The notes under the pieces: model-generated
Told to the model about the DNA's origin: nothing
The model's input: only the letters and a program-made list of their open reading frames with translations
Databases searched by the model: none
From: Clostridium pasteurianum DSM 525 = ATCC 6013
Lineage (GTDB): Bacteria > Bacillota > Clostridia > Clostridiales > Clostridiaceae
DNA: 64,000 bases
Reading direction: 5' to 3'
Assembly: GCF_000807255.1 (NCBI RefSeq)
Contig: NZ_CP009268.1
Coordinates: forward strand, 3,874,384-3,938,383
Translations under genes and position numbers: made by a program
In this document: one piece after another, positions 17,891-27,250 of the stretch
Layout: each line of letters opens with the position of its first letter
Position numbering within the stretch: the first letter of the stretch is position 1

Positions 17891-18313
17891 ATGGATAATG
17901 CAAGTATAGCACATACTAGATGGAATTGCACATATCATATAGTGTTTATTCCAAAGTATAGAAGAAAAATAATGTATGGTGAAACAAAAAAAGATATAGT
18001 AGAAATTTTAAAGAAGTTATGTGAAATGAAGCAGATCACATTGATAGAAGGAAAGGTTTGTAAAGATCATGTTCATATGTATATAGCAATTCCACCAAAA
18101 TTATGTGTATCTGAGTGTATGGCATATTTAAAAGGAAAAAGTGCATTAATGTTGTTTGATAGGCATCCAGAGTATAGAAGTAGATGGGGAGAAAGACATT
18201 TCTGGGCAAGAGGTTATTATGTAGCAACGGTAGGAAATGTAAATGAAGATACAATAATAGAGTATATAAGGCAACAAGAAGAGAGTGATAAACTAGAAGA
18301 CGGAAGAAAATAG
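17891..18313 (+). CDS. tnpA: IS200-type transposase TnpA (HUH/Y1)
   Basis: The 140-residue protein is a Y1 transposase acting on single-stranded DNA. The HUH motif is His60-Val-His62 (DHVHMYI), and the catalytic Tyr is most likely Tyr125 in the helix IIEYIRQQ. Length and order of motifs fit the family, and all key residues are present, so it looks intact. Its translation start is behind a hairpin that hides the GGAGG. It points in the opposite direction to the flanking trxA and TPR genes. Confidence 0.93.
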   Translation: MDNASIAHTRWNCTYHIVFIPKYRRKIMYGETKKDIVEILKKLCEMKQITLIEGKVCKDHVHMYIAIPPKLCVSECMAYLKGKSALMLFDRHPEYRSRWGERHFWARGYYVATVGNVNEDTIIEYIRQQEESDKLEDGRK

Positions 18314-18429
18314 CAAAGGCCTCGCATGAGAGGTAACCAGTAAAAATGGCTTTGCGAAACCGCCTTTAGGCGTGCCAGTAACGTGTCCTGGAGGGACCAA
18401 AATTAAACCACCATTTGAAATGGTGGTTG

Positions 18430-19638
18430 CTAACTAGACTGACTATATTCTCTAGATAAACGTTTTGCATATTCTTTTGCTTTATTAATGTCTATATTTT
18501 TACTTATCATTGCCATATTATAGAGTACTATATCTTTATAATCGCCTTTATAAAACTTTTCATCATACATTGTATAAAACTTTACAGCATTTTCATAATC
18601 TCCTATATTTTTATAGCTTTCTCCTATAAAATATATTACATGAGGATACAGATAATTATCCTTACCATAGTTAAAGGCTCTTAAAAATTCATTAATGGCT
18701 TTACTATAATCTTTATTATCAAAAGCTAGTGTTCCTTGTCTATAAAAATAACCAATACCTTCTTCTTTTAAAAGTTTTTCTCCATGAGATAGCATTTCTT
18801 TATAATTCAACCTTAAATCGCTATTCTTCCACTGCTCAACATAAATATATAGATTTTCAAAATCTTTATTATCAACAGCTTTTTTAAATTTGTCATATGG
18901 AAATTGTATATTTTCAGAATTTTCATTTTTACCTTTAGCTGAATTAATCTGTAAAGATTTATTAGATACTTTTTCATTAGTTTTATTATTACTTAAAGGA
19001 ATACTTTTTTTAGACTCTAAAAAAGACATATTAAATAATTTTGTATTTAAATTGACTATAAATACTATAGCTAAACAAATAGTTATTATTGCTAAACCAT
19101 AAAAATATTTTTTATTAAAAACTTTATTTTTAAATTCTTCGTATTTTACTAATATCCTTTTATTTTCCAAAGCCATAGAATTATTTTTATCCAAAGATAT
19201 AACTTTTTCCAACTTTTCTCTTGCCTTTTCAAAATCTCCCTGTTTTATATAACAAATACATAGATAATTATTTACATTAATAGTGTTAAAATCACTATTA
19301 TCACATTCCAATAGAAGTTCCAAAGCTTCATTTATTCTCATACTATTAATCTCTTTTATTGCTTTCACATAGACTTTTAACCTTTTTTCATCCTTTTCTA
19401 ATCCTTCAAGATATTTTTTTGCAACCTTATCATCATTTAACTGTAAATTAAGTTTCCAAAGAGTTTTACAATTTTTTATATCACCTTTTAAATAATACAA
19501 AAGTCCTTTTAAATCTATGGCAGCTCTATTTTTTATATTTTCGGAAATGTTTCTTTCACATAATTCTATGGCTCTATCTATGTACCCTTTATGGTAATAA
19601 TTTAATGCTTTTTCATAATATGTATTTGTTTTATCCAT
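18430..19638 (-). CDS. TPR protein with a single membrane segment
   Basis: This 402-residue protein has TPR-like repeats at about 5-160, one hydrophobic segment at about 178-197, a Ser/Asn-rich linker, and more TPR-like repeats at about 280-395. TPRs mediate protein-protein contacts; the topology places one TPR set inside and the other outside the cell. The function is unknown. The last codons and stop sit against the right end of the IS200 element, so the C terminus may have been changed by that insertion. The ATG has a GGGG-type site nine bases upstream. Confidence 0.78.
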   Translation of the reverse strand: MDKTNTYYEKALNYYHKGYIDRAIELCERNISENIKNRAAIDLKGLLYYLKGDIKNCKTLWKLNLQLNDDKVAKKYLEGLEKDEKRLKVYVKAIKEINSMRINEALELLLECDNSDFNTINVNNYLCICYIKQGDFEKAREKLEKVISLDKNNSMALENKRILVKYEEFKNKVFNKKYFYGLAIITICLAIVFIVNLNTKLFNMSFLESKKSIPLSNNKTNEKVSNKSLQINSAKGKNENSENIQFPYDKFKKAVDNKDFENLYIYVEQWKNSDLRLNYKEMLSHGEKLLKEEGIGYFYRQGTLAFDNKDYSKAINEFLRAFNYGKDNYLYPHVIYFIGESYKNIGDYENAVKFYTMYDEKFYKGDYKDIVLYNMAMISKNIDINKAKEYAKRLSREYSQSS

Positions 19639-19752
19639 AATATCCCCTTTTAACTAATTACTTTATTTCATAAGTATATAATACTATATCTGTTTTTTAT
19701 AATATACCACAATTATATCTACAATATTTTAGGATATTACTAAATTAGTTTA

Positions 19753-21465
19753 TTAAATTTTAAACTTCTGAACCATATTATTAAGCCTCTCTGCAAGTTC
19801 AGCCTGACTTTGGGCAGATTTTGCTACTTCATTAACAGCCATTGATATTTCATTTATACCACTTAGTACTCCTTCAGAACCTGATGCTGATTCTTCCGCT
19901 GTAGTAGAAACACTTTGTATAGCACTATTTACCTGTTCTATAACTTCATTCATCTGTTTAGAGGAAGTTGCAATCTCCTCAGACATATTACGTACAAATT
20001 CTGAATCTTTTTCATAGTGAACACCAGTATCCATAAGCAGCTCATAACTTGGTTTTACATTGTTTACAATATATTCTAACACTCCACGTCCGCTCTGAGA
20101 TAAGTTATCAAATGCTTCCTCTACCTGGGATACCATATTTTGAATATTTAGAACCGTTTGTGAAGATTGCTCAGCAAGCTTCCTTACCTCCTCTGCAACT
20201 ACAGCAAAGCCTTTACCTTGTTCACCTGCTCTTGCAGCCTCTATAGCTGCATTCAACGCAAGAAGATTAGTTTGAGCTGCTATATCTCCAATAGAGTCAG
20301 CCATAGTCTTTACTTCTTCAACAACTTTGCCTTCTTCTATAGACTTTATAATATCTGAATATTTTTCGTTATAAATCAAGTTTCCCTCTTCTATGTTTTT
20401 TGTAGCTTTTTCCTTTATATCAAAAGCACGTTTTTTTATATTATTTACGGAAATAGTAGCATCCTTTGCCTTACTTGCAAATTCATTTGTAGTTGCACTA
20501 ATTTCTTGCACTGAAGCATTTACTTCTTCAGTAGTAGCACTTAAATCTTGTGCTCCTCTGGCTATTTGCTCAGTTGATTCACTAACTATTTCCACCTTGG
20601 AAGAAACCTCTTCAGTAATAGCAGATAATTCTTCACCGCCCGCACTAATATCACTGGCACTGTCTATTATTTCAGATATTAATTTTCTTACATTAGAGCC
20701 TGCTTGATTTAAGGCCTTAGCAAGATTACCCATTTCATCTTTTGAATTTATATTTATAGATTGCGTTAAATCACCATTTCCAAGGGCCTTAGCAAATGTT
20801 AAAACCTGATTTGCTTGTCTTGAAATCATAGTTGATATTAATGTCCCAAATACAATAGCAATAATTAAACCTAAAGCAGCCACAAAAATTGCACTATATA
20901 AAGAGCTTTTATAGGTTACATTATTTTCTTTATAGGAATTGTCTGCCTGATTAGTATTTATTTCAATTAATTTATTTAAATCATTATATAATTTTTCTCT
21001 TACTTCAGATTTTGAAAAAATATCTCCTGCAGCATCATAGTTATTTTCGTCAACATGCTTTATGACAGCTTCAATAATGGCTCTATAGGAATCCACATCT
21101 TTTTTTAGCTGTGAAAAAGCTGGTTTTTCCTCATCAGATAGTATTGTTGTTTCATACTTTTGTATAATTGATTTATTCTTATTTATGAAATCGTTAATTT
21201 CTTTTTTAAGATCTTCATTACTTTGACTTTTATTTTTTTGATAAACAAGTTTTAATAAATCTGCCCGTGCTTCGGAAAAATTCTGCTTTAAAGTGGTTAA
21301 ATTCTTTATGGATTCTAAATTATAATCATGCATTGAAATAGCATTTGAATTTATTATCCTCATATTATTTATTCCCATAAATCCAACAATTCCAATAAAT
21401 AATGCTACTAAAATAAATGCTGATACTAATTTTTGTGAAATTCTTAAATCATTAAAGCATTTCAT
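19753..21465 (-). CDS. Methyl-accepting chemotaxis protein
   Basis: A 570-residue chemoreceptor. A membrane segment at about 8-30, an extracellular four-helix bundle, and a second membrane segment at about 185-210 are followed by a HAMP domain (to about 265) and a long signalling coiled coil. The hairpin tip contains the invariant [18 protein letters not shown] segment. It would signal through CheA and CheW. The start at 21465 has GGAGAG seven bases upstream; the upstream ATG at 21480 would overlap that site. A sigma-D-like promoter lies about 35 bases upstream, as expected for a chemotaxis gene. The ligand is unknown. Confidence 0.94.
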   Translation of the reverse strand: MKCFNDLRISQKLVSAFILVALFIGIVGFMGINNMRIINSNAISMHDYNLESIKNLTTLKQNFSEARADLLKLVYQKNKSQSNEDLKKEINDFINKNKSIIQKYETTILSDEEKPAFSQLKKDVDSYRAIIEAVIKHVDENNYDAAGDIFSKSEVREKLYNDLNKLIEINTNQADNSYKENNVTYKSSLYSAIFVAALGLIIAIVFGTLISTMISRQANQVLTFAKALGNGDLTQSININSKDEMGNLAKALNQAGSNVRKLISEIIDSASDISAGGEELSAITEEVSSKVEIVSESTEQIARGAQDLSATTEEVNASVQEISATTNEFASKAKDATISVNNIKKRAFDIKEKATKNIEEGNLIYNEKYSDIIKSIEEGKVVEEVKTMADSIGDIAAQTNLLALNAAIEAARAGEQGKGFAVVAEEVRKLAEQSSQTVLNIQNMVSQVEEAFDNLSQSGRGVLEYIVNNVKPSYELLMDTGVHYEKDSEFVRNMSEEIATSSKQMNEVIEQVNSAIQSVSTTAEESASGSEGVLSGINEISMAVNEVAKSAQSQAELAERLNNMVQKFKI

Positions 21466-21499
21466 AAATACACTCTCCATTCAGTTAATATAATATTAT

Positions 21500-21526
21500 A
21501 TATCGACACCATCTTATATTAATTGA
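21500..21526 (-). promoter_or_regulatory. Sigma-D (motility) type promoter of the chemoreceptor gene
   Basis: TCAA, 15 bases, then GTCGATAT on the minus strand differs at one position per box from the motility-sigma consensus TAAA-N15-GCCGATAT. It ends 35 bases before the start codon. Confidence 0.6.
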
Positions 21527-21630
21527 CATGGCATTATTTGATTTAACCTACTCTTAACATTATTTTAATATTATTTTAATATTTTGTTAACACAAAGCAA
21601 CAATATTACACATACTCATTTATTGCTTCT

Positions 21631-22734
21631 TCAATTCGTATTACAATCCGAAACTTTCTTAAAAATATTCCCAATTTGTTCTTCCAGTTTACAATTTTCA
21701 ATTAAAAGTTCCCTTAAATTTTTTATGCCCTCATCATTACTGTTATTTTTAATTATTTTAAGTGCTTTTTCATAATTTTCACTTGCCATCTTGAATAACT
21801 TTGACGCCTTAATTATTTCATCATTATTCTTAAAAAAATTTTCAAGAAACTTTGCATTATCTTCCCTTGTATATGCTAAGGTTTGAAGTACCCATTCATT
21901 GTTAAAAGACTTTGTCTCTTCTATATATTTTCCAAACTCTGCTATTGCCTGTACACCAGAAAAAACAGATTTAACCTTTTCTCCAATTAAACTATTGCCA
22001 TTTCTCTTTAAAATCTTATTGATATTTTTCTTCTTCTCTCTAGTAGTAAAAATGCAAAACCCATATCTCCAAGGCTTTCTAAATTTAGCGTTTAATTTAT
22101 TTGTTGCATCTATCAACTTCTGCTTAGAAATATATTTTCTTTCCCTGTTGTCCTTCCCCATAGTTTCATAATAATAAAAGCCTGCTCTATTATAACCCAC
22201 CAAAAGTTCACTGTTTGAATAAAAACCCTTTGTTCCTAATAGAGTAGCCATATCTATTTGAACTAATACAAGATAACCTTGTGAAATATATTCTTTCATA
22301 GTACTGATAAAAGCATTTGGACTGTAGGTTGTAAAATAATCCATATGAAGTCCTATAAACGGTGCAGCAATTCTCAATCCCTCTATAGGTTCCCTAAAGG
22401 GTATAAAATCTTTTTTTATTGTATTAAAAGTAACTCCATAGGTATACCCCATAAGAAAGTTAATATTTTCTATAGATATATCTTCCTTAGGATAAATCCT
22501 ATCATTTATCATTTTAAGGGCTGCTGCCTCTTGATACTGCTTTTCACTGGATAACCCTACTATTCCTTCTATAATACATTTTTCAGGATATCTTGGAATT
22601 CTTCCAAACTTTATAGCCCTAGGTCTATATGCCTGATCATAATACTTTTTCTGATAAAAATTAATAATTAATAAGTATAAAAATATAATAATTATTATTG
22701 CTACCACAATAATAATCATAATATTGAGTATCAT
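21631..22734 (-). CDS. Unknown membrane-anchored protein, possibly with a papain-like fold
   Basis: I do not recognise this 367-residue protein with confidence. It has one N-terminal hydrophobic segment (about 3-25). A central domain at about 60-240 contains GYLVLVQIDMATLLG and SELLVGYN-x-x-GFYYYET, which by eye recalls BtrH/C39-like folds but lacks an obvious catalytic Cys. A charged helical tail (about 255-365) follows. I chose the ATG at 22734, which has GGAGGAGG upstream, over one 23 codons earlier. It precedes the chemoreceptor gene on the same strand, with 150 bases and a separate promoter between them. Confidence 0.6.
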   Translation of the reverse strand: MILNIMIIIVVAIIIIIFLYLLIINFYQKKYYDQAYRPRAIKFGRIPRYPEKCIIEGIVGLSSEKQYQEAAALKMINDRIYPKEDISIENINFLMGYTYGVTFNTIKKDFIPFREPIEGLRIAAPFIGLHMDYFTTYSPNAFISTMKEYISQGYLVLVQIDMATLLGTKGFYSNSELLVGYNRAGFYYYETMGKDNRERKYISKQKLIDATNKLNAKFRKPWRYGFCIFTTREKKKNINKILKRNGNSLIGEKVKSVFSGVQAIAEFGKYIEETKSFNNEWVLQTLAYTREDNAKFLENFFKNNDEIIKASKLFKMASENYEKALKIIKNNSNDEGIKNLRELLIENCKLEEQIGNIFKKVSDCNTN

Positions 22735-22921
22735 ACTATAATACCCTCCTCCGTCTAATATTGATGCCTTGCAGCTCCCCACTTTCATTGTAGATAACAA
22801 CATAACACCGTTAACAAAGACTTCTAAGACTTATGAATTGCACCGACTCCCTAGATAATCAATTCTAAAATTTAAAAAGAAACTTTACTTCCTGAATCAT
22901 ATAGGTGTGTTTATATAAATC

Positions 22922-22952
22922 AAGGCTACCTCTTATAATATGAGATAGCCTT
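22922..22952 (-). terminator. Terminator of the PTS operon
   Basis: The stem AAGGCTAtCTC / GAGgTAGCCTT lies about 67 bases past the IID stop and is followed by moderately T-rich sequence on the minus strand. Confidence 0.7.
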
Positions 22953-23018
22953 AACTTATATTACAAACTCCTCTTTAATGACTATTCTACAAAATAAAGC
23001 TTTTCTAAATTATAACAC

Positions 23019-23843
23019 TTATTTTAAGAATCCACCAATATATCCAAGTATACCTAGAGCAAACATTCCAAATATTATTACAATAGCACTAACCTTTTTC
23101 TTTAATAGATGCATGCATAGGAATGTCAATAATAATGGTAATAATCCTGGAATTAATGAATCTAACATATTCTGAACAGTAGTTACAACCATCTTTCCAT
23201 CTGAACCTTTAACTGAAGAAATTACTAATGGTACATTTATATTAGTCCATTTGCAAACTAAAGCACCCATTATGAAAAGTCCTACTATTGCAGCACCTTC
23301 TGTAATTTTTTGAAGTGTATTTCCGGCTGCTTCTGATACTATAGATGTTCCTTTTTCGTATCCATAATGTACACCAAACCATAGTGTTAATATTCTCAAT
23401 ATATTAAATGGTATGAAAAATAGCAAGGGTCCAATTATACTTCCTGTAAGAGCTACTGATGCACCTAATGCTGCAAAAACCGGTCTTAAAGTTCCCCAGA
23501 ATATAGGGTCACCTACACCTGCAAGCGGTCCTATAAGTCCTATCTTTACACCACTGATAGCTGCGTCATCGATTGGAGCTCCATTGGATTTTTGTTCTTC
23601 CATAGCTGCTGTAACCCCCATAATAGGTGCAGCCATATATGGTTGTGTGTTAAAAAATTCTAAATGTCTTTTTAACGCTGCTGATTGATCTTTTTTGTCT
23701 TTATATAATCTCTTTATAGCTGGAATCATTGATACGCAAAATCCCATACTTTGCATTCTTTCAAAGTTAAAGGAACCAAGTAACCACCATGAACGCCAGA
23801 ACATACTCTTTAAATCGCCTTTAGTTAATTTATTTTCACTCAT
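23019..23843 (-). CDS. PTS system mannose/fructose/sorbose family IID component
   Basis: IID is one of the two membrane proteins of mannose-family phosphotransferase permeases. The 274-residue sequence has the family start LTKGDLKSMFWRSWWLLGSF, GPLAGVGDPIFWGT in the conserved glycine-rich loop, and C-terminal hydrophobic segments. It lies 24 bases after IIC and ends the operon before a terminator. The sugar (mannose, glucose, fructose or an amino sugar) cannot be decided from sequence. The start has a GGGGG site. Confidence 0.95.
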   Translation of the reverse strand: MSENKLTKGDLKSMFWRSWWLLGSFNFERMQSMGFCVSMIPAIKRLYKDKKDQSAALKRHLEFFNTQPYMAAPIMGVTAAMEEQKSNGAPIDDAAISGVKIGLIGPLAGVGDPIFWGTLRPVFAALGASVALTGSIIGPLLFFIPFNILRILTLWFGVHYGYEKGTSIVSEAAGNTLQKITEGAAIVGLFIMGALVCKWTNINVPLVISSVKGSDGKMVVTTVQNMLDSLIPGLLPLLLTFLCMHLLKKKVSAIVIIFGMFALGILGYIGGFLK

Positions 23844-23867
23844 ATTACAACCCCCTTACTTTCTTAA

Positions 23868-24638
23868 TTATAGATCATCTAATTCATCGTAAACTTGAGC
23901 CTGCTGACTATATTTAGGATTTAATTGTATATAGAATATAGCTGCACATAGACCAATTATACCGAATCCAACAAGAGTAAATGTAGTAAATGCTGCTATT
24001 ACAAACCCAACAAAGAAGAATGGCATTAGATATTTTGCCTCCATCATGTTAATAACCATAGCATAACCAACAACAACTATCATACCACCAGCAATTTGAA
24101 GTCCTCTTGTAATTGGTACTGGTATTGCTGCAAGCATTGCTTCAACTCCACTGGTTCCAGCTACTGCCGCTACTAGTGCAGCTGGGATTGCAATACGAAG
24201 TCCCTGAAGCAAAAGTGCTGTGAAATGAGCTATTTCTATCCCTCTAAAATTGGCATCTTCAGCATATTTGTCTGAAAGATGCTGAAAGAACACAGCTATA
24301 GTTCTTACAAATATAGTTAAAACCTGACCTGCTGCTGCAATTGGTATTGCTATAGCTATACCAGATGCTATAGGCTGATGTCCGGTTATTACAAGTATAG
24401 TAGCAACTACACTGGCAAGAGCACTATCTGGTCCCATAGCTGCTCCAACATTCATCCACCCCAAGGCTAGAAGTTCTAGCGTTCCTCCTAAAATAATTCC
24501 TGTTTTTACATCTCCTAGTACAAGTCCAATTAATGTACAAGCAATTATTGGTCTATGAGTTTCCATAGAATCAAGTACACTTCCCATACCAGTTATCATT
24601 GCAACAACAAGTACTAAAATAAATTGAATAGTAGACAT
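23868..24638 (-). CDS. PTS system mannose/fructose/sorbose family IIC component
   Basis: This 256-residue membrane protein forms the translocation channel with IID. It has about six to seven hydrophobic segments and the signatures RPIIACTLIGLVLGD and LGGTLELLALGWMNVGAAM. It lies about 180 bases downstream of IIB; that gap is longer than usual within such operons and contains no clear terminator. Gene order IIB-IIC-IID matches the lev and man operons of Firmicutes. Confidence 0.95.
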   Translation of the reverse strand: MSTIQFILVLVVAMITGMGSVLDSMETHRPIIACTLIGLVLGDVKTGIILGGTLELLALGWMNVGAAMGPDSALASVVATILVITGHQPIASGIAIAIPIAAAGQVLTIFVRTIAVFFQHLSDKYAEDANFRGIEIAHFTALLLQGLRIAIPAALVAAVAGTSGVEAMLAAIPVPITRGLQIAGGMIVVVGYAMVINMMEAKYLMPFFFVGFVIAAFTTFTLVGFGIIGLCAAIFYIQLNPKYSQQAQVYDELDDL

Positions 24639-24818
24639 GTATAATCCCCCTTTTAATATATTTTATTTTTTCCTATCCTCTTCCTTATTCTTTAAATCTA
24701 AGGATTAGAAATATATCAGAAAAGATTTCTCCCTTAATATATCCTAATAAATATTATTACTAATTAATTTAAATCAGAGAGATATCTTTTTTGACTAACT
24801 ATAATTTCAAAACTATTT

Positions 24819-25301
24819 CTATAGATCTTTGATTTTACTCATTACATCAACTTTTGAATCACTTGCAATTTTTCTAAGTTCAAGCTCAATATCCATTTCA
24901 TGCATTTTCTTTAGAGCACTAATATCCTCAGGTCCAAGAGATACTGCACTGCTAATTTGTGTTCTTCCTTCCTTATAGCACATTCCTCCAAGATTTACAG
25001 ATTTAATATCCATCCCCCCCTCTACAAGTCTTAAAACATCCACTGGATTTGTGCAAAGTATTAACGCTTTAAAAGAGTCATATTTAGGATTTTTATAGAC
25101 TTCAAGGGCTTTTTCAATAGGTAATACATAAGCTTTTATTCCTGGAGGCGCTACCTGTAAAACTAATGTCTTTCTTAGAGTATCTTTAGCAACCTCATCA
25201 CTGCAAATTATTATTTTGTTACATTTTGTTTCCTTTACCCAAACGGTAGCTACCTGACCATGTATTAATCTGTCATCAACTCTTACAAAATTTATATTCA
25301 T
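24819..25301 (-). CDS. PTS system mannose/fructose/sorbose family IIB component
   Basis: The 160-residue cytoplasmic IIB carries the phosphoryl group from IIA to the sugar. The phosphorylated His is in the canonical start FVRVDDRLIHGQVATVW at about 5-21. I chose the ATG at 25301, with AAGGAGG eight bases upstream; an in-frame ATG at 25370 would add 23 residues unlike any IIB and lacks a site. Upstream lies an IS110-type element that separates this gene from its IIA partner, so its transcription may have been altered. Confidence 0.94.
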   Translation of the reverse strand: MNINFVRVDDRLIHGQVATVWVKETKCNKIIICSDEVAKDTLRKTLVLQVAPPGIKAYVLPIEKALEVYKNPKYDSFKALILCTNPVDVLRLVEGGMDIKSVNLGGMCYKEGRTQISSAVSLGPEDISALKKMHEMDIELELRKIASDSKVDVMSKIKDL

Positions 25302-25439
25302 TTTTAATTCCTCCTTGTATAATGTAGTCATAACATTCAATAGAAAACTATCTTGAATTCTAACGAACATTACAACTCATTTCTTTTAATTTATTCGAAG
25401 ATTTTCTACCCGATAGGGTGTACTAATCTCATCTAACTT

Positions 25440-25640
25440 AGTTTTCTATTTTTCCCAAGTGGGAATCCATACTAGTAAATATTGATGTATAATATCTCCT
25501 GAATAGAAGATAGATGTATTCCTCCTGGGAAGTAACTCTAACGAGTCATTGATACCCGAAAATTAGCGTATCATTCCATCAGTGAGAGTTCTATGTTTAG
25601 CTGGTTGGGTTTCCCTTTGGGAATTACCCGTGTCACAAAC
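25440..25640 (+). ncRNA. Candidate bridge RNA region of the IS110 element
   Basis: Three hairpins follow each other: TTCCC/GGGAA at 25452-25465; a two-part stem with internal loops, AACTCT (25534-25539) with AGAGTT (25585-25590) and TGATAC (25550-25555) with GTATCA (25568-25573); and TTCCC/GGGAA inside GGGT/ACCC at 25607-25629. In IS110 elements the non-coding end upstream of the transposase encodes a bridge RNA whose internal loops pair with target and donor DNA. The middle stem with large loops has that look. The assignment is inference from position and folding. Confidence 0.5.
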
Positions 25641-25709
25641 AAGGTTATAGAATTACTGATAGAAATGGAATATCTATTCTATCTCACAAAGCAAAGGAGA
25701 TATTATTTT

Positions 25710-27005
25710 ATGAGTAAATTTTTTTATAGACCAATAGTTGGAATCGATGTATCAGCAGACTTTTCAGTAGTTGCTATACTAGCACCTGACGGTGAAGTTT
25801 ATAGAAAGCCTTTTAAAATTAAGCACAATAGAAATGGTTTTGATTACCTAGTAGATCAAATAAAAAAAGCGGAAGAAGAGTTTAACATGAAAACGGCAAT
25901 TTTCATGGAATCTACTGGTGTATACCATCTTACTCTTTTCCACTTTCTTAGGGATACATTTGAAACATGTATCTTAAATCCACTCATTACTAATTGTAAC
26001 AAGAATGGAGACATAAGAAAAGTGAAAAATGATAAAAAAGATGCATTAACCATTGCTAAAATAGGCAAATTTCAAAATGTTAAATATACTTCTGCATTTG
26101 ATATTGAAATTTATACCTTAAAAGCTCTCTGTAGAGATTACTATAAGTTTACTGATAGTAAATCTACTTTTAAGAAAAAGCTTTCTACCGACTTAAAAAT
26201 TATTTTTCCTAGCTATAGCTCTGTTTTTTCAAACATTACTTGCAAAACATCAATAGCAATTTTAAAAGAATATTCAAGTCCTAAAGCTATCTTAAATGCT
26301 GATAAAAATGAGTTAATAGATCTTATTCGCAGTCATTCAAGAAAAGGACTAACATATAGTGAAAAAATCTATAAAAAGCTAATTGATGCTGCTGAAGAAG
26401 CTATTTACATTGGTCTTAAATCGCCTAGCCTGTTTGTAAAAATCATGAACACAATTTCTGTAATAGAAACTTTAGAAAATCAGCTTAACAATTTATTAAA
26501 TGAAATTCATTCATTGATGAAAAGCAATAGGATTTCAGAGCAATTTAAGAAAAATGTTCAATTGATTTACTCAATACCAGGTATTGGTGAATTAACTGCC
26601 ATCACAATAATGAGTGAAATAGGCAATATTAAAGGTTTTGTAAAAGCTAAACATTTAGTTGCTTACTTTGGTATTGACCCATCTGTCAATCAATCTGGTA
26701 AGTTTAACAGTAATAAAAATACTATGTCTAAACGTGGTACCAGAATAGGCAGAAGAGCCTTATATGCTGTGGCATTAGCATCCATACGAACCAGTAGAAG
26801 CGGTGAACCTATAAACAAAGTTTTACTTACCTACTATAAAGAAAACCTAAATGGTAAAAGCAAAAAGGTTGCTTTAGTGGCAATAATGCATAAACTTGTT
26901 AATTACATATTCTCCGTCCTAAGGAACCAAAAAGAGTATGAAATACGTGATCCTAAAATACATATTAAAATGTATCTTAATAATGGTTCTACTACAGCAG
27001 CCTAA
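25710..27005 (+). CDS. IS110-family transposase (DEDD recombinase)
   Basis: This 431-residue recombinase has the N-terminal RuvC-like DEDD domain (VGIDVSADFSVVAI at about 10-23, MESTGVY near 68, and NDKKDALTIAK near 110). The C-terminal Tnp_20 domain has IPGIGELTAITIMSEIG, and a downstream Ser-containing region completes it. The reading frame is open further upstream, but I start at 25710 because AAAGGAG lies nine bases before it and the upstream codons overlap the non-coding RNA region. It appears complete. It is convergent to the flanking PTS genes. Confidence 0.93.
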   Translation: MSKFFYRPIVGIDVSADFSVVAILAPDGEVYRKPFKIKHNRNGFDYLVDQIKKAEEEFNMKTAIFMESTGVYHLTLFHFLRDTFETCILNPLITNCNKNGDIRKVKNDKKDALTIAKIGKFQNVKYTSAFDIEIYTLKALCRDYYKFTDSKSTFKKKLSTDLKIIFPSYSSVFSNITCKTSIAILKEYSSPKAILNADKNELIDLIRSHSRKGLTYSEKIYKKLIDAAEEAIYIGLKSPSLFVKIMNTISVIETLENQLNNLLNEIHSLMKSNRISEQFKKNVQLIYSIPGIGELTAITIMSEIGNIKGFVKAKHLVAYFGIDPSVNQSGKFNSNKNTMSKRGTRIGRRALYAVALASIRTSRSGEPINKVLLTYYKENLNGKSKKVALVAIMHKLVNYIFSVLRNQKEYEIRDPKIHIKMYLNNGSTTAA

Positions 27006-27250
27006 CGGCTAAAAACTTAAAGACTAATCATCTTACAATTAATTCCATTGTTCGTGCTTTTTCAATGGATTATTTGCTATGCAAATTTTTACTCATAAAT
27101 TATTTTTTTAATTTTTATTGACTTTTACTAGCTGGTCTTATAACTTTTCATCAGATTATTTAAACGTTATCATTAAATATAAAATTTAGTATGATTGCTT
27201 AAAATCAAGATAATATTACTTTCATTCATTTAATTTTATGGTTTTATTTA

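Larger units (their letters stand above)
17768..18430 (+). mobile_element. IS200/IS605-family insertion sequence carrying tnpA only
   Basis: One TnpA gene is bracketed by subterminal palindromes: CCCCATCTGAGATGGGG at 17773-17789 and a similar ACCACCATTTGAAATGGTGGT near 18408-18428. These are the hairpins that single-strand transposase recognises at left and right ends. There are no terminal inverted repeats, as expected. The exact ends are uncertain by about 20 bases. The right palindrome touches the stop codon of the convergent TPR gene. About 95 structured bases follow tnpA, but there is no tnpB. Confidence 0.8.
25400..27060 (+). mobile_element. IS110-family insertion sequence (ends approximate)
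   Basis: An intact IS110 transposase gene with about 300 structured non-coding bases upstream is inserted, in opposite orientation, between the IIA and IIB genes of one PTS operon. IS110 elements have no clear inverted repeats or target duplications, so the ends cannot be placed precisely by eye. The non-coding left part is the expected place of the bridge RNA. Confidence 0.75.

Noticed and set aside
17768-18430. IStron (group I intron plus IS605 transposase)
   Set aside because: The element is only about 0.66 kb with tnpA alone. There is no room for a group I intron core, and no tnpB is present.
25593-25709. Upstream extension of the IS110 transposase frame
   Set aside because: The frame is open, but the 39 extra residues do not resemble IS110 transposases. 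The good ribosome-binding site serves the ATG at 25710, and the region folds as RNA.
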